Source of the DNA: Notospermus geniculatus
Taxonomy: Eukaryota > Nemertea > Pilidiophora > Heteronemertea > Lineidae
NCBI GenBank assembly: GCA_002633025.1
Contig: NMRB01002017.1
Location: 68,355 to 132,354 of the forward strand
DNA length: 64,000 nt
Direction of reading: 5' to 3'
Position numbers and translations under genes: made by a program. Positions within the stretch are counted from its first letter, which is position 1; each line of letters opens with the position of its first letter. The notes beneath the pieces are model-generated. The model had not been told where the DNA came from, searched no databases, and saw nothing but the letters and a program-made list of their open reading frames with translations. Shown piece by piece: positions 1-9,647 of the stretch.

Positions 1-225
1 GATCCGCCAATGAAAAAGCGTTTCAGGCCAGCTTGGTTACCGGTTGCTGGGTGCTCTCATTGGTCAACTCTCTCAGTGCCATCTGTAGACCAAATGCGGC
101 GAATTTTACGAAGTGAAGCAGTTGTGGAGAGCGGTAAACCAAAGGCGCCGTGGTACACAAGTGCTTAGGGAGTTTAGGGGAGGAATGCAACAAGGGACAC
201 TAACAGGCAGGTGGGACAGGCCTTC

Positions 226-414
226 CAGACCTGCCTACCCTAACTTTGAGCTGGCTGTACTGTTTTTGAGGAATAACCATAAAATGACACTTTTCAGTGT
301 AAAAATAACGAAACGCAAAATTCCGCAATATCAGTGTATTCTTCTATACTTTAAGTGTAAAAACACAGTTTTGAGCGTTAAAAAAATGCTGAAATATGCT
401 GGGTAGGCAGCTAT
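226..414 (+). repeat. GTAGG repeat, copy 1 (about 190 bp dispersed repeat)
   Basis: This segment is highly similar to 15664-15856. Both copies begin with GACCTGCCTACCC and end with GGGTAGGCAG, so the outer ends form a short inverted repeat. The interior is AT-rich and carries runs such as AGTGTAAAAA. The two copies share the same limits while their flanks differ, which is what a small non-autonomous mobile element looks like. The class is unknown. Open frames across it are not supported as genes. Confidence 0.65.
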
Positions 415-764
415 GGCCTTTCCCTCCCACCAAATTATATTTTAGGAGAACACTCTCTGTGAATTTGGCCCTTCTGCTCAAACTAAGACTAGACGATAAC
501 CCTACCTTAAAATCTCCAAGTGCCTCTTGCATCCTCACATTGGACAACAGACACGGCTGATCATTACTCAGAAATAATCCATTTTTAGACATCAAACATC
601 CTGATACTCCTTGGCATCTGAAAAGACAGAAGGAAAGAAAAACTAAATTATGGTCCAGACACTAATGAGGTCCCTAACAGAACTATCATTTCACTAATCC
701 GTTCCAAAATACCATAATTATCCATGCCAACGTCAATCATCCAGTCGCAACACTCCTCTCCATA
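415..764. other. Unannotated stretch, nothing recognised
   Basis: I see no repeat shared with the rest of the window, no coding signal and no RNA gene here. The short open frames have no protein-like composition. Confidence 0.4.
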
Positions 765-905
765 CTTTCACTGATCTCATACTTTCAATAATTCCCCATA
801 TACTTTCACGAATCCTCATATACTTTCACTAATCTCCCATATACTTTCACTTATCCTTATTACCTTTCACAAATCCTCATATACTTTCACAAATCCCCCA
901 AACAC
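765..905 (+). repeat. Imperfect tandem repeat, unit near CATATACTTTCACTAATCC
   Basis: A unit of about 20-23 bp built around ATACTTTCAC is repeated about six times with substitutions. The same unit reappears at 1688-1755, on the far side of FB-1 and the 1426-1690 repeat. This suggests that one array was split by later insertions, or that the units were dispersed together. Confidence 0.7.
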
Positions 906-1234
906 TATTATGCCGAAGGGGTGAATATTGTCCACTTTGAATCCTAACCCCTGGCCCACAACCCTTGATAACTGGCCTCCTATCCCTGACTTTATTCTAA
1001 AGCCTACTCCCCTAACCCTTACAGGCAGCCATTACCCACTCAAACTGGTAGGCCTACCTCTTCCATAGAATGTGGATCATAACTGTGATAGAGGGCAGCA
1101 CACAGTAATCAGGTCCTATACAATGGATGCCTTTTGTGTGGGAAATTGATCAGGACATAAATGTCCCTTTCAATTCAATAGATTTAACCACTAGTGACAC
1201 CTGTTGAGGCAGTGAAGGTTTCTCACCGGACGAC

Positions 1235-1380
1235 AATAGGGAGGTTGAGATTAGCAACTTATCACGGATCCTTATACGTATACGGATCGAAATGTACACA
1301 AAATTTGTCCTCGTTCTACAGAATTCTATCCGTATGCGTATAAGGATCCGTGATAAGTCGCTGATCTCAACCTCGCTATT
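1235..1380. mobile_element. FB-1, near-perfect palindrome (about 146 bp)
   Basis: The left arm (AATAGGGAGGTTGAGATTAG onward) is repeated in reverse complement at the right end, with arms of about 55 bp. The arms include the shared core CTTATCACGGATCCTTATACG. A loop of about 35 bp separates them. This is the form of a foldback or MITE without coding capacity. I could not identify a clear target duplication. Confidence 0.75.
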
Positions 1381-1425
1381 TACACCTTTTACATAACTTA
1401 TCCCCACATACAGTACGTTGCCCAA

Positions 1426-1690
1426 CTGACCTCCCTTCCGCGCCACGCACCATCTGTGTACGACATGCAGCATCATGCGCGCACCATCCTCGTATCTTCT
1501 GCGGACGTCCCGCACTGCCGCGAAAGGCACGCAGTGAAAACGTAAAGTTATTCGCCTGTGGTGTGCGGACGTCACGCAGAAGAGACGTGTGACGCACCCG
1601 TACCATAAGCAATGAACTGAAGCATACCTTCTGCGTGAAGTACGCAGATAAAGGTAGGCCTAGGTCAATTGTGCAACATACTGTACTTCC
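1426..1690 (+). repeat. Dispersed repeat shared with 11217-11475, copy 1
   Basis: About 260 bp align with 11217-11475 over most of their length. Shared blocks include GACCTCCCTTCCGCGCCAC at the start, CTCGTATCTTC in the middle and AAAGGTAGG near the end. Both copies have the same orientation and limits. The repeat is rich in CpG and ACG motifs. Its class is unknown. Frames reading through both copies give similar but broken peptides, so a decayed coding remnant cannot be excluded. Confidence 0.65.
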
Positions 1691-1755
1691 ACTTATTCCC
1701 CATACTTTCACTAATCTCACATACTTTCACTAATCCCCCATATACTTTCACCAAT

Positions 1756-2530
1756 CCCCTATTCCAGAGTACACCTTCACTAATCCCGAGTATACACCCA
1801 GAAACCGAGAACGAAGACCAATCAAATCGTCAGCAATTTCATTGAGAGTGCGTCCATCAGTTGATACCCGAAGGCTAATACAATAGATTCGTCTCCACAA
1901 CTGCTGTAAGATGGCGCTGGGAGACGAATCTAAAAAACACAATAGTCATTTTTATTTTTATTTTTTTCCACCCACCCGCACATATGTTTTGGGTTGGGAG
2001 TTTCGTAATCCAACAAATAAAAAAAGTGTGGCCTAACACTTAGCACTCCCTAAACATAATCTATTGTCGCACATCTCCCGATGGAATCATTTCATCATGG
2101 CAACAGGATGAAGGCTAAATTGCTCCGAGAGAAATCTCTGCCGTTATTTTTAATGCAGTTAATGCACAAAATATTGCATTAGACGGCAGTAATTCATATG
2201 ATTGTGTTCATTCATCATACGCGGCAAGCTTTGATAAGTGTCTTCATTATCTCGGCGAAGCCACATATTGCAATGAAGATACTGTTGATGTACACTTTTA
2301 TCTACATTGCACTGGTGCAATCATACTGTAGTGTCTCGTCTCAAAGAGACGCTGGGACTATTTACATGAGAGGGTTGCGAAGGTATGATATTGCAGGATT
2401 GCATCCATGAATAAATTAACAAGCTTTTTAAGTTGCTATGTAAAGACAATTCTCAAATTGACGTAAACGAGAAAGATCTGCGCACTTCCACCAAAATCGC
2501 AACAACCACAACCACGGTCTGAAACTGAAT
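1756..2530. other. Unannotated stretch, nothing recognised
   Basis: This is AT-rich sequence without a repeat match that I could see elsewhere in the window. It holds no credible coding region. The homopolymer-rich patch near 1950 is simple sequence only. Confidence 0.4.
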
Positions 2531-2830
2531 AAAGTTAAAAGTTAAAAGTTTGGGTTTATAGTCTGATATCAATACCAACAACGGTAGAGGTGTCATCCGA
2601 CTTTACACTTTAACTCCAGTCTATCCTGAAACTTTTCAGTAGAACTCAGATGAGCTGCTCATTCAGCACTACAATTTGAGGTTTTCCGACCGGTACCCAT
2701 TTATACACCTGGGTGGAGCGAGGCCAGTGAGGCAAAGAGACTTGCCCAAAGTCTCACGCCCAGTGGGATTCGAACCCGGGACCTTCTGACCGCTAGTCGG
2801 AGACCCGAACCACTACACCACCGTGGCTCC
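2531..2830 (-). mobile_element. SINE-1 copy (tRNA-headed)
   Basis: Read on the minus strand, the element begins at about 2830 with GGAGCCACGGTGGTGTAGTG, a pol III A-box-like sequence. A B box, GGTTCGAATCC, follows at about 2767-2777. Next come a conserved body (GGCGTGAGACTTTGGGCAAG onward) and a terminus with CCAAACTTTTAAC repeats at about 2533. Full-length relatives are at 6457 and 18939 (same strand) and 54880 (opposite strand). The head-B box-body-tail order is diagnostic for a tRNA-derived SINE. Confidence 0.85.
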
Positions 2831-3349
2831 TGAATGACGTGACGCAGAGGACCCCACGACAGTGTCTTCGACGATGCTGCATCACAGTCGACCATTGCTG
2901 ATTCATGGATTGCATCACATCAGCTGATTTCAGATCGAGGCTATGGTTGGATTTCGGCAAAAGTGCACGGATCTGCGAATTCGAGAATCGTCTATAGTGC
3001 AAAATTTTACCCACGCATAAGGATGGAAATACCAATTTTCAGTGCCATACAGCCAACGTCAACGATTTATTTCAATAACGCAAAAAACAATGACAAGTAA
3101 CTTTAATTCTTTTTATTGGAAAACAATATACTGGTAAAGCGGGAATCTGGAGAGAGGACAAAACCGATACATTTCCAAATATCTGAGTGAAATGTCAACA
3201 TCAAAAATCGACCTGTTGTCATAACGCCGCCGCTCTGACTAAGAACATAGAAACGGCACGTTATTCAAGGACGTGATTTTGGCTACAAAATGAACGGCTA
3301 ATAAAGCATTTTAATAACGGTAACAAGAAGGATGAGAAGTTTTTACAGC

Positions 3350-3770
3350 TTTGTATAGGGGTGGATACAGAAGGGGGTTGGAACCCCCTCGGCGACCAGC
3401 GATAAATTTTTTTATCGCTAAACATCAAACATCTCACTTGTAGCGTAGCGCCCACCCATGTCTCTGATGTCATCATGCTGATACGATCATTGCATTGATG
3501 ATTCTTTAGTGCTTGGGACAACATACTGCATTGCGTACGCTTGCAGGGTGCAATGAAATGTCTAAGAGACGTGGCATCGGACTTTCTCAACCTCAGATGC
3601 CGGGAAATCGCTTCTCAGAGCTTCTAATTTTTAAAAATTCCTGGGGGAGATCTCCCAGACCCCTGCCAAATCAGCGGTAGTGAAGCGCATGCCTTCGGCA
3701 CACGAGAGTCCAGTGGCCTCTACCTTCAGAACCCACCCCTCGAGAAAATCCTGGATCCACCCGTTTGTAC
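3350..3770. repeat. Degenerate BamHI-rep-like / GGGGGA repeat
   Basis: The stretch contains CCTGGGGGAGATCTCCCAGA near 3640, preceded by AAATCGCTTCTCAGA. It matches the 3' parts of the repeats at 16811-17195 and 63163-63530, which read CTGGGGGAGGGCCCCCAGAC. The outer part with GGGGTGGATACAGAAGGGGG and CTGGATCCACCC resembles the ends of BamHI-rep. This copy is old and its borders are uncertain. Confidence 0.45.
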
Positions 3771-4191
3771 TCTTACAACCTATCAAAGTTCTGACATCAA
3801 CATACCGCAAACGAGGACTCCATTTTTTGTCCCAGAATTTCTTTACCGAGACTCCAAGAAGAAAGCGTTAAGGTAACATATACATAAGGACACTCAAGGG
3901 TTGATGCGTCCGTCAGTAATGATGTCCTTATCCCAGAGTCGTACCACAGCACTACTGGCATCCCCTAATGAGGGATTCAGCCTCACCAGAAGAGTGCCAG
4001 GATGATATTTGGCTAATTTCGTTGCAATCATCGGGAATAACGGGTGAACACTCGGTCAGGTCTCGTATTACAGAATATGGTTCAGTTCGGCACTGAGTAG
4101 GCTCAAGAAACTGTGTATTGAGCCGAAAAAACATGCAGTTTGAGTGTTTTGGTCAGAATTCAAGCCAATGTATGTGCAGTAGGAATCAGAG

Positions 4192-4472
4192 GCGTGTCCA
4201 GGATTCTGGTAAAGGGGGGCACAGAAGGCCACAGGGGGACTGACGAAGGCGAGCAGCAAAGGCGGGAAGCCACAGTGGGGGGTCTGAGGGTCACTCTTCC
4301 CCAGAAAATTTTGAAATCTAGACGGCCGTTGGTGTGATTTCCCAGCATCTGAGGGACACATTACAAGGCAATTCTGTGGCACTTTGAAAATAGGCAATTT
4401 TTCTAAAGCTGATCACATAAAAATAGGTGGGGGGCACAAGCCGGGTGTGCCCCCTGGATTCGCGCCTCGGAA
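4192..4472. repeat. BamHI-rep copy
   Basis: The segment runs from GTGTCCAGGATTCTGG to CCCCCTGGATTCGCGCCT, so both ends carry the family's GC-rich CAGGMGCGGATCCA-like inverted terminus. The interior has the shared CAGAAAATTTTGAAATCTAG and GATTTCCCAGCATCTGAGGG blocks, also seen inverted at 13461-13740. There is no coding capacity. The family could be a hAT-like or unclassified MITE, and I cannot decide which. Confidence 0.55.
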
Positions 4473-4582
4473 TCATGATCATCAGGAATGACACAAGTTG
4501 ATTCTTCAGGTCTTGAGCAAGCCTCAGTCGTATTGAATGAGGTCTAGTTCAATGTCAAGTAGTCTCGAGCCAAAAAATGTGC

Positions 4583-4757
4583 CTTCAGCTGCAAGAACAT
4601 GAAATGGGGGAACGGGTTTCTAAGGTGAAAGACATAGATTCTTACCGGATTCGAACCTACATGTACAAACCCTTGCATTAGGCATCAATCGCGAGCACTC
4701 AGGGGCAGCACACCTTAACCACTAGGCCAAATCCCCATCTTCAGCTACAAGAACATG
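4583..4757 (-). mobile_element. SINE-3 monomer with 19-bp target duplication
   Basis: On the minus strand the element starts at about 4738 with AGATGGGGATTTGGCCTAG. It has a tRNA-like A box (GGCCTAGTGGTTAAGG) and a B box near 4650. It ends with CACCTTAGAAACCCG at about 4612. It is flanked by CTTCAGCTGCAAGAACATG (4583-4601) and the same 19-mer with one mismatch (4739-4757). Such long target duplications are expected from LINE-driven retroposition. Confidence 0.85.
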
Positions 4758-5162
4758 CAGTTCCACTCAGTATACTCCATCCAACTTCCAAACTATGATC
4801 TAAAATAGCTTTATCATCATGATACATACACATTTGCTAGTCTATGTATTATACTCATTTGGTCATCATTGTGATATATGTATCAATGCACTCTAACATT
4901 GGGTACACACTACACGGAGAGCACTACTTGTCTCTTCCGTATCCTGTTGTCCTGGTGATCTCTGCCATCTCCCGGAATGCAATAACAAATCGTTGTAAAA
5001 TGTATGAAGCAAACATACATATAAGATGAATAACCTTGGTAATTTTTACCCAAGGGTTAGATAACATTAACAGCACTCCTACCAAAGAGCAGTGGAAGCG
5101 CATTGCATCATGAACTGCTGCAAGTCGACTGGAAATATGCTTCATACCTGCTGCAATATGAG
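4758..5162. other. Unannotated stretch, nothing recognised
   Basis: This is low-complexity AT-rich sequence. I found no repeat relationship and no gene. Confidence 0.4.
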
Positions 5163-5345
5163 CAGTAATGCAGTAGTTGCTGCAATAGCGGGTGCAATCA
5201 TGCTCCTAACTCTGGGGCAATGATGCACAGCTGCTGCAATAATGCTCCAAACCATGGAGCAGTAATGCAGTAGCTGCTGCAATAATACTCTTAGCTATGG
5301 AGCAGGAATGCAGTAACTGCTGCAATAATGCTCCTAACTATGGAG
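5163..5345 (+). repeat. Tandem repeat, unit about 43 bp, four imperfect copies
   Basis: The core CTGCAATAATGCTCC and the following ATGGAGCAGTAATGCAGTA recur about every 42-54 bases. The last two units are the most alike. It is a minisatellite without coding signal. Confidence 0.75.
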
Positions 5346-5450
5346 AAGATCAGCTCAAGTACATGTACAGCCACTTTGCAGTATGAACTGGACAAGCCGC
5401 ACAAAGTGTAGGGTGTGAAATGGGGTTGTAGCCATTCTTTTTCTATCATT

Positions 5451-5611
5451 AGATGGCGCTGCAACCATATCAACTTTTCCACTGTGACGTTGTACGGAAC
5501 GTCAACGATTACACTACCGTGACGTTGTGGCTTCATGCTCGCACCTCGTATTGCCACGGAGATGACGTCCTGAAGACAATGAAAAGGCCTGATACGGTCG
5601 CAGCGACATCT
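5451..5611. mobile_element. Foldback element (about 160 bp)
   Basis: AGATGGCGCTGCAACCATAT at the left is matched in inverted orientation by the right end, with about 80% identity over 30 bp or more. The interior repeats GTGACGTTGT. It is probably an old MITE. No target duplication is clear. Confidence 0.5.
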
Positions 5612-6160
5612 TTCCATGGAGAAGTGGCGATAACCTCATTGCTACCCTGCCACCTGACACAAGTGTTACCAGCCTAGGCGACTTTTACCACGCTCCAGCC
5701 GTGGAATCTCCCCAAAAGGGTTAACACACTATTGCAGACAATAAGCAATAACTCTCATGTGGCTGTCTCATCTCCTGCAATGTGCCCTCACTCGATCTGC
5801 CATCAACATACAATAACAGCGACAGCCTTCATCTTGCCGTCCTTAATGAAGATTTATTCGCGACCAAATATCTAGCCAGAAACGTAAATCAATCAGGAAA
5901 ATTTCATCATGATAGCCGGCGGTGATAGCATTAATTAAGGCAAAGAAAGTGAAACAAGGTTATAAACATCCAGTGGCTGTGTAAACACTTTCAACACAAA
6001 GTTGAACAGTTGATCAATTTCGGTAGTTAATTTAGCGGCGGCCATTGAACCAGATTGCAGCCGTAATGAGGCGAGTTAATTGAAGGATGAACCAAGATGT
6101 CTGCTGAAATGGCGCTGTGACTTGAACTCCTGACATAAAACACGTAGTACCCTTACTGAC
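5612..6160. other. Unannotated stretch, nothing recognised
   Basis: I found no shared repeat and no convincing ORF. Confidence 0.4.
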
Positions 6161-6413
6161 TAATGCCCCAATCACACTGAGCTAGTTCTCAGTACGTTCT
6201 TGAAAATTTTGCCGAAAGGGCTCAAACTGTGTGCGAACGGGGTGGACGTAGTGGCAACTTTTTACAGTCTTTTTACGAACTGCATGGACGGAAAGGGTGC
6301 TCCAGAACATCGAGGCATTATTTGGCCAAGGGTTACACGTTCTAGCCCGTTTTACGATTATTTACGACGGGGCAGGACGTTTTGAGAACTACTTCAGTGT
6401 GACAGGCCCTTAA
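6161..6413 (+). mobile_element. MITE-C copy with TAA target duplication
   Basis: The element begins TGCCCCAATCACACTGAGCT and ends AGTGTGACAGGCCCT. The ends are inverted repeats around the core TCACACTGA. TAA flanks it on both sides (6161-6163 and 6411-6413). Homologous copies with the same limits are at 32675 (split by a LINE), 39647 (truncated), 40726 (minus) and 52677. A 3-bp TWA duplication suggests the PIF/Harbinger group. Confidence 0.8.
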
Positions 6414-6456
6414 CCCATTCATTCACTCAACAAGGGAAGAAATGTTTGTTAAAAAG

Positions 6457-6738
6457 GTAAAGTTTGGGTTTATAGTCTGATATCAACTACAGTGGAGGTT
6501 CTCATCCGACTTTACACTTTGCCCCAGTCAGTCCTGAAACCTTTCAGTAGAACTCAGATGAGCTGCTCATTCAGTGCTACAATCGACCATTTCCGACCGG
6601 TACCCATTTATACACCGGGTGGAAGGAGGCCAGTGAGGCAAAGAGATTTGCCCAACGTCTCACGCCCAATGGGATTTGAACCCGGAACTCTCTGACCATT
6701 AGTCGGAGACTCGAACCACTACACCACCGGCTCCACCG
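6457..6738 (-). mobile_element. SINE-1 copy
   Basis: It has the same organisation as the copy at 2531. The tRNA-like head, with the B box GGTTCAAATCC, lies at the right, and the body ends in CCCAAACTTTACC at the left. The head has lost a few bases (ACCACCGGCTCC). Confidence 0.85.
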
Positions 6739-6868
6739 GGTTTGTCTGCAATTAGACCAGGTTCGTCCCCTCATCCTCATCTTCCACCCACACATGGGCT
6801 GTGGCCAAAGTGCTAGCCCCCGACACGCTACCCACAAGTTTTTGGATGTCTACACCTGGGCCTAGCTC

Positions 6869-7244
6869 TTAAGCCGGGCATAGGCCTACATTGCACTTGC
6901 GACTGGATACAACTAGACTGAGCTACCTGGCAACTGGGAGGATCTAGCTGGAACTGGAGGCGACTGATCAGTCGCCAGAACTGTCAATGTATGCACCCTT
7001 GTGACTCGCTGGAACTGAGATTTTGCTAGTTGCCGCACGTTGCACAATGTTCAACTTTCTAGCGACTAGATGTACCCAGTTTCGTTCAGTTGCTGCGATG
7101 TACGTGGTCTGGACATGGCGACTGATTGGATCTTCCTAGTTTTACTGAGTTGCTGAATTTGCGATATGCACGCAGCGCGAACATCACCAACGACTGATCA
7201 GATCAGTTGCTTCCAGCCACAAGTGCGATGTACGCCCGGCTTTA
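6869..7244. mobile_element. MITE-B copy with TTA target duplication
   Basis: This is the cleanest example of the most frequent element here. It starts AGCCGGGCATAGG at 6872 and ends TACGCCCGGCT at 7241, with TTA at 6869-6871 and 7242-7244. Beyond the terminal inverted repeats, the interior is built from diverged palindromes around GCGACTGATCAGTCGC. The ACTTGCGACTGG motif recurs near the ends and CTTGTGACTCGCTGG in the middle. It encodes nothing. Relatives are at 25645, 29153 (partial), 29945, 35653, 39887 (short), 41614, 51797 and 61349. Confidence 0.85.
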
Positions 7245-7815
7245 GATATGTTCTACACTAGGCCACTGAATCCTTTGTTGCGGATTCAACAGACAAGATC
7301 CTGTTTTTAACTGCCACTTCCATACAAATCCCAGCATCACCAATACCTCCAAAAAACGTAAATCCCCGCCACACGTCTGACCAAGCGGGCTCCGCACCAA
7401 CTGTCCCATTTTGAATTATTCACGAGTTAATCATAATGTACGTCAATTCAAAGCCAGAGAAGAGTCTCCAACCAAAAAGCTTTTTCATGGAAGGGAGTCG
7501 TGCGTCTCTTGATGGTGGTTTATGATTGAAGTACAAAATGGACATGCGTACAGCGAAAACCATTAAAAGGGGATACACTCCATATTTTTGATGGGTAACA
7601 GAGTATCAGGTTGCACACTTGTAGAGTAAGCATTAGGTGTACATTTTCAACTCTTCAAAAGTGGGGCATCTTCGGATGATTTCTGCGAACAGTAGCCTAA
7701 TGGTTCCAACTGAAAGCTTTCCTCAAGTGTATTTCTACAGATATCTATGATTTTGAAATCTTTTTGTAAACGGTTTGGCTTTCCATCCCCTGCTTCCCTA
7801 CATTGTCTATTGTAT
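7245..7815. other. Unannotated stretch, nothing recognised
   Basis: No repeat or gene was recognised between MITE-B and the SINE-3 dimer. Confidence 0.4.
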
Positions 7816-8267
7816 CAATCATACAAAGAACACAGTAACGGGGTTTCTAAGGTGAAAGACATAGCTTCGTACCGGACTCGAACCCACGGACCCTCGTATT
7901 AGGCATCAATCGCCAGCACTCGGGGGCAGCACACCTTAACCACTAGGCCAAATCCCCATCTAAAGATGGTTCAATGACCCATGTTAAAGGAGGCGTCCCT
8001 CAGTACCCTGCGAGTAGTCCAAGCAATCTCCGAACACAAACAGTTTTATGTTATACAAGGGGTCACATATAAAGGAGATACAATTAAAGAACATAGTAAC
8101 GGGGTTTCTAAGGTGAAAGACATAGCTTCCTACTGGATTCGAACCCACGAACCCTCGCATCAGGCATCAATTGCCAGCACTAAGGGGCAGCAGGCCTTAA
8201 CCACTAGGCCAAATCCCCATCTAGATGATGGTGTCAATCATCATCTAGGCTACCAATCATACAAAGA
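7816..8267 (-). mobile_element. Dimeric SINE-3 (tRNA head, body, second tRNA head) with 14-bp target duplication
   Basis: Two tRNA-like modules, 7840-7962 and 8101-8221, lie in the same orientation. Each runs on the minus strand from AGATGGGGATTTGGCCTAG to CTTAGAAACCCC. Between them is a body of about 140 bp containing TATATGTGACCCCTTGT and GGGTCATTGAACC. The whole block is bounded by perfect direct repeats CAATCATACAAAGA (7816-7829 and 8254-8267). It was therefore mobilised as one unit. The body-plus-one-head form occurs again at 42621-43271 with its own target duplication. Confidence 0.85.
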
Positions 8268-8722
8268 TGCATATTGACAAAGTTGACTGGAAATTTCCAA
8301 TTTCAAGCTGCTCCAACGAGGGACCTTCGAGGCAAACCAACGGACGTCAATACCGTGACCTTGGGTGACCTTCTGAACACGATCCTGACTGGAACCGGAG
8401 AAGATACCGCTTCAATCAGTTATACCAATTATTGTATCGCTGTGGCGGCAAATCATTCCGATCTCGAAACGACGAGTAGATGACACATCCTGTCACATTC
8501 TGCACTTGGGAGAATCCTCTCGTCATCGTGAACCCTTCACTGTTAATAGCTTTGCACCAACGAGGAGGAGCTGATGAATTCCTCCGTCGCCAACCGCCTT
8601 TTTACAGATTCATTAGACGTTATTGGTCATTTCAACCCCAAGTGATGGCCACTGCGTCAGCCTGTCAGCAGACTTTGAGATGCAAGTATAGGCAGGTAAC
8701 TTTAGTAGACATTCCTGTTGTC
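8268..8722. other. Unannotated stretch with short unsupported frames
   Basis: Two overlapping frames of 69 and 90 codons exist here. Neither has recognisable motifs or splice context. I do not call a gene. Confidence 0.4.
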
Positions 8723-9236
8723 TTAAGCCCCTTTCACACCGGGCCAACGTAGAGTTGCATAGTGCAGCGTACCAACTATGCCGAGCTTACGTTGTCCTAC
8801 GTGGCAATACGCCGAGGGAGGCAAAGCGGTACAAGAGATGGATGCAAAATTAAACTTGTTTAATTTTTTTGCGTACTTTCGGCATAGAGGACTGGACGTA
8901 TTCGCAATAGTACATTACCCTACAACAGTCCAGCGAAAAAACCTTTGAGGCGAGCACTGGACACAGAAAGTGCATAGTTTTTACGCATGTCTACGCTACT
9001 GTATGCCATGCCTACGCAATGGTACGCTACCCTATGGCAGTCCGACGAAAAATTCTTTGAGGCTGGCGTAGTGTTACGTATGGAAGGGCATAGTGTTGCG
9101 TACTTAGTGTGGGTTCAGGGACTACGCCGATCCTGCACGTAGCAACATTTGTATCATGAGTACGCAGCCTAATTTCGGCATACTCGGTACACCGCACAAT
9201 GCATCTCTACGCAGGCGCGGTGTCAAAGGGGCTTTA
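8723..9236. mobile_element. MITE-A copy 1 with TTA target duplication (508 bp)
   Basis: It starts AGCCCCTTTCACACCGGGCC at 8726 and ends GGTGTCAAAGGGGCT at 9233. TTA lies on both sides (8723-8725, 9234-9236). The interior has repeated words such as CTACGC, GTACGC and GCGTAGTGTT, and inverted sub-repeats including CAGTCCGACGAAAAATTCTT. A second copy at 38984-39433 has the same ends. The termini and the 3-bp TWA duplication point to a PIF/Harbinger-type non-autonomous element. No transposase is encoded. Confidence 0.85.
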
Positions 9237-9254
9237 CCACAAACATGATGGGCC

Positions 9255-9647
9255 GTAACTACGAAGCGCGATTAGGCCAACACACGTGTAAATTCATAGT
9301 TATTCAGGTTAAGGGCCTAGAAAACCATTGTGTTGCTACCTTGTACGCTGCTTGATCGGCAGCATTTACCCACAGGATAACCACATGCGGTTAACATTCC
9401 TGCGTTTACGTGCAGGAGAATCGAAGAAAAGAGTTGAATGACTCTAAACAAGGCATGTAGGTTGTTTAAATTTTTCTTTTGTCCTCCTGCAGCTAGACAA
9501 AGGAAAGTTAACCACGGGTGATTATCCTGCGGGTAAATGCTGCCGATTAAGCAGCGTACAAGGTAGCAAAACAATGGTTTTCTAGGCCCTTAACCTGAAT
9601 AACTATGAATTTACACGCGTGTTGGCCTAATCGCGCTTCGTAGTTAC
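9255..9647. mobile_element. FB-3, long near-perfect palindrome (393 bp)
   Basis: GTAACTACGAAGCGCGATTA at the left is exactly mirrored by the right end. The pairing continues for about 120 bp per arm, through AGGGCCTAGAAAACCATTG and CTTGTACGCTGCTTGATCGG, with very few mismatches. The loop is about 150 bp. Arms this well kept imply a recent insertion or ongoing homogenisation. An 85-codon open frame on the minus strand lies inside the palindrome and is not a gene. Confidence 0.8.

Noticed and set aside
2690-2830. Functional tRNA gene in the SINE heads
   Set aside because: The heads lack a foldable acceptor stem closing after the B box, and the same body follows in every copy. They are SINE promoters.
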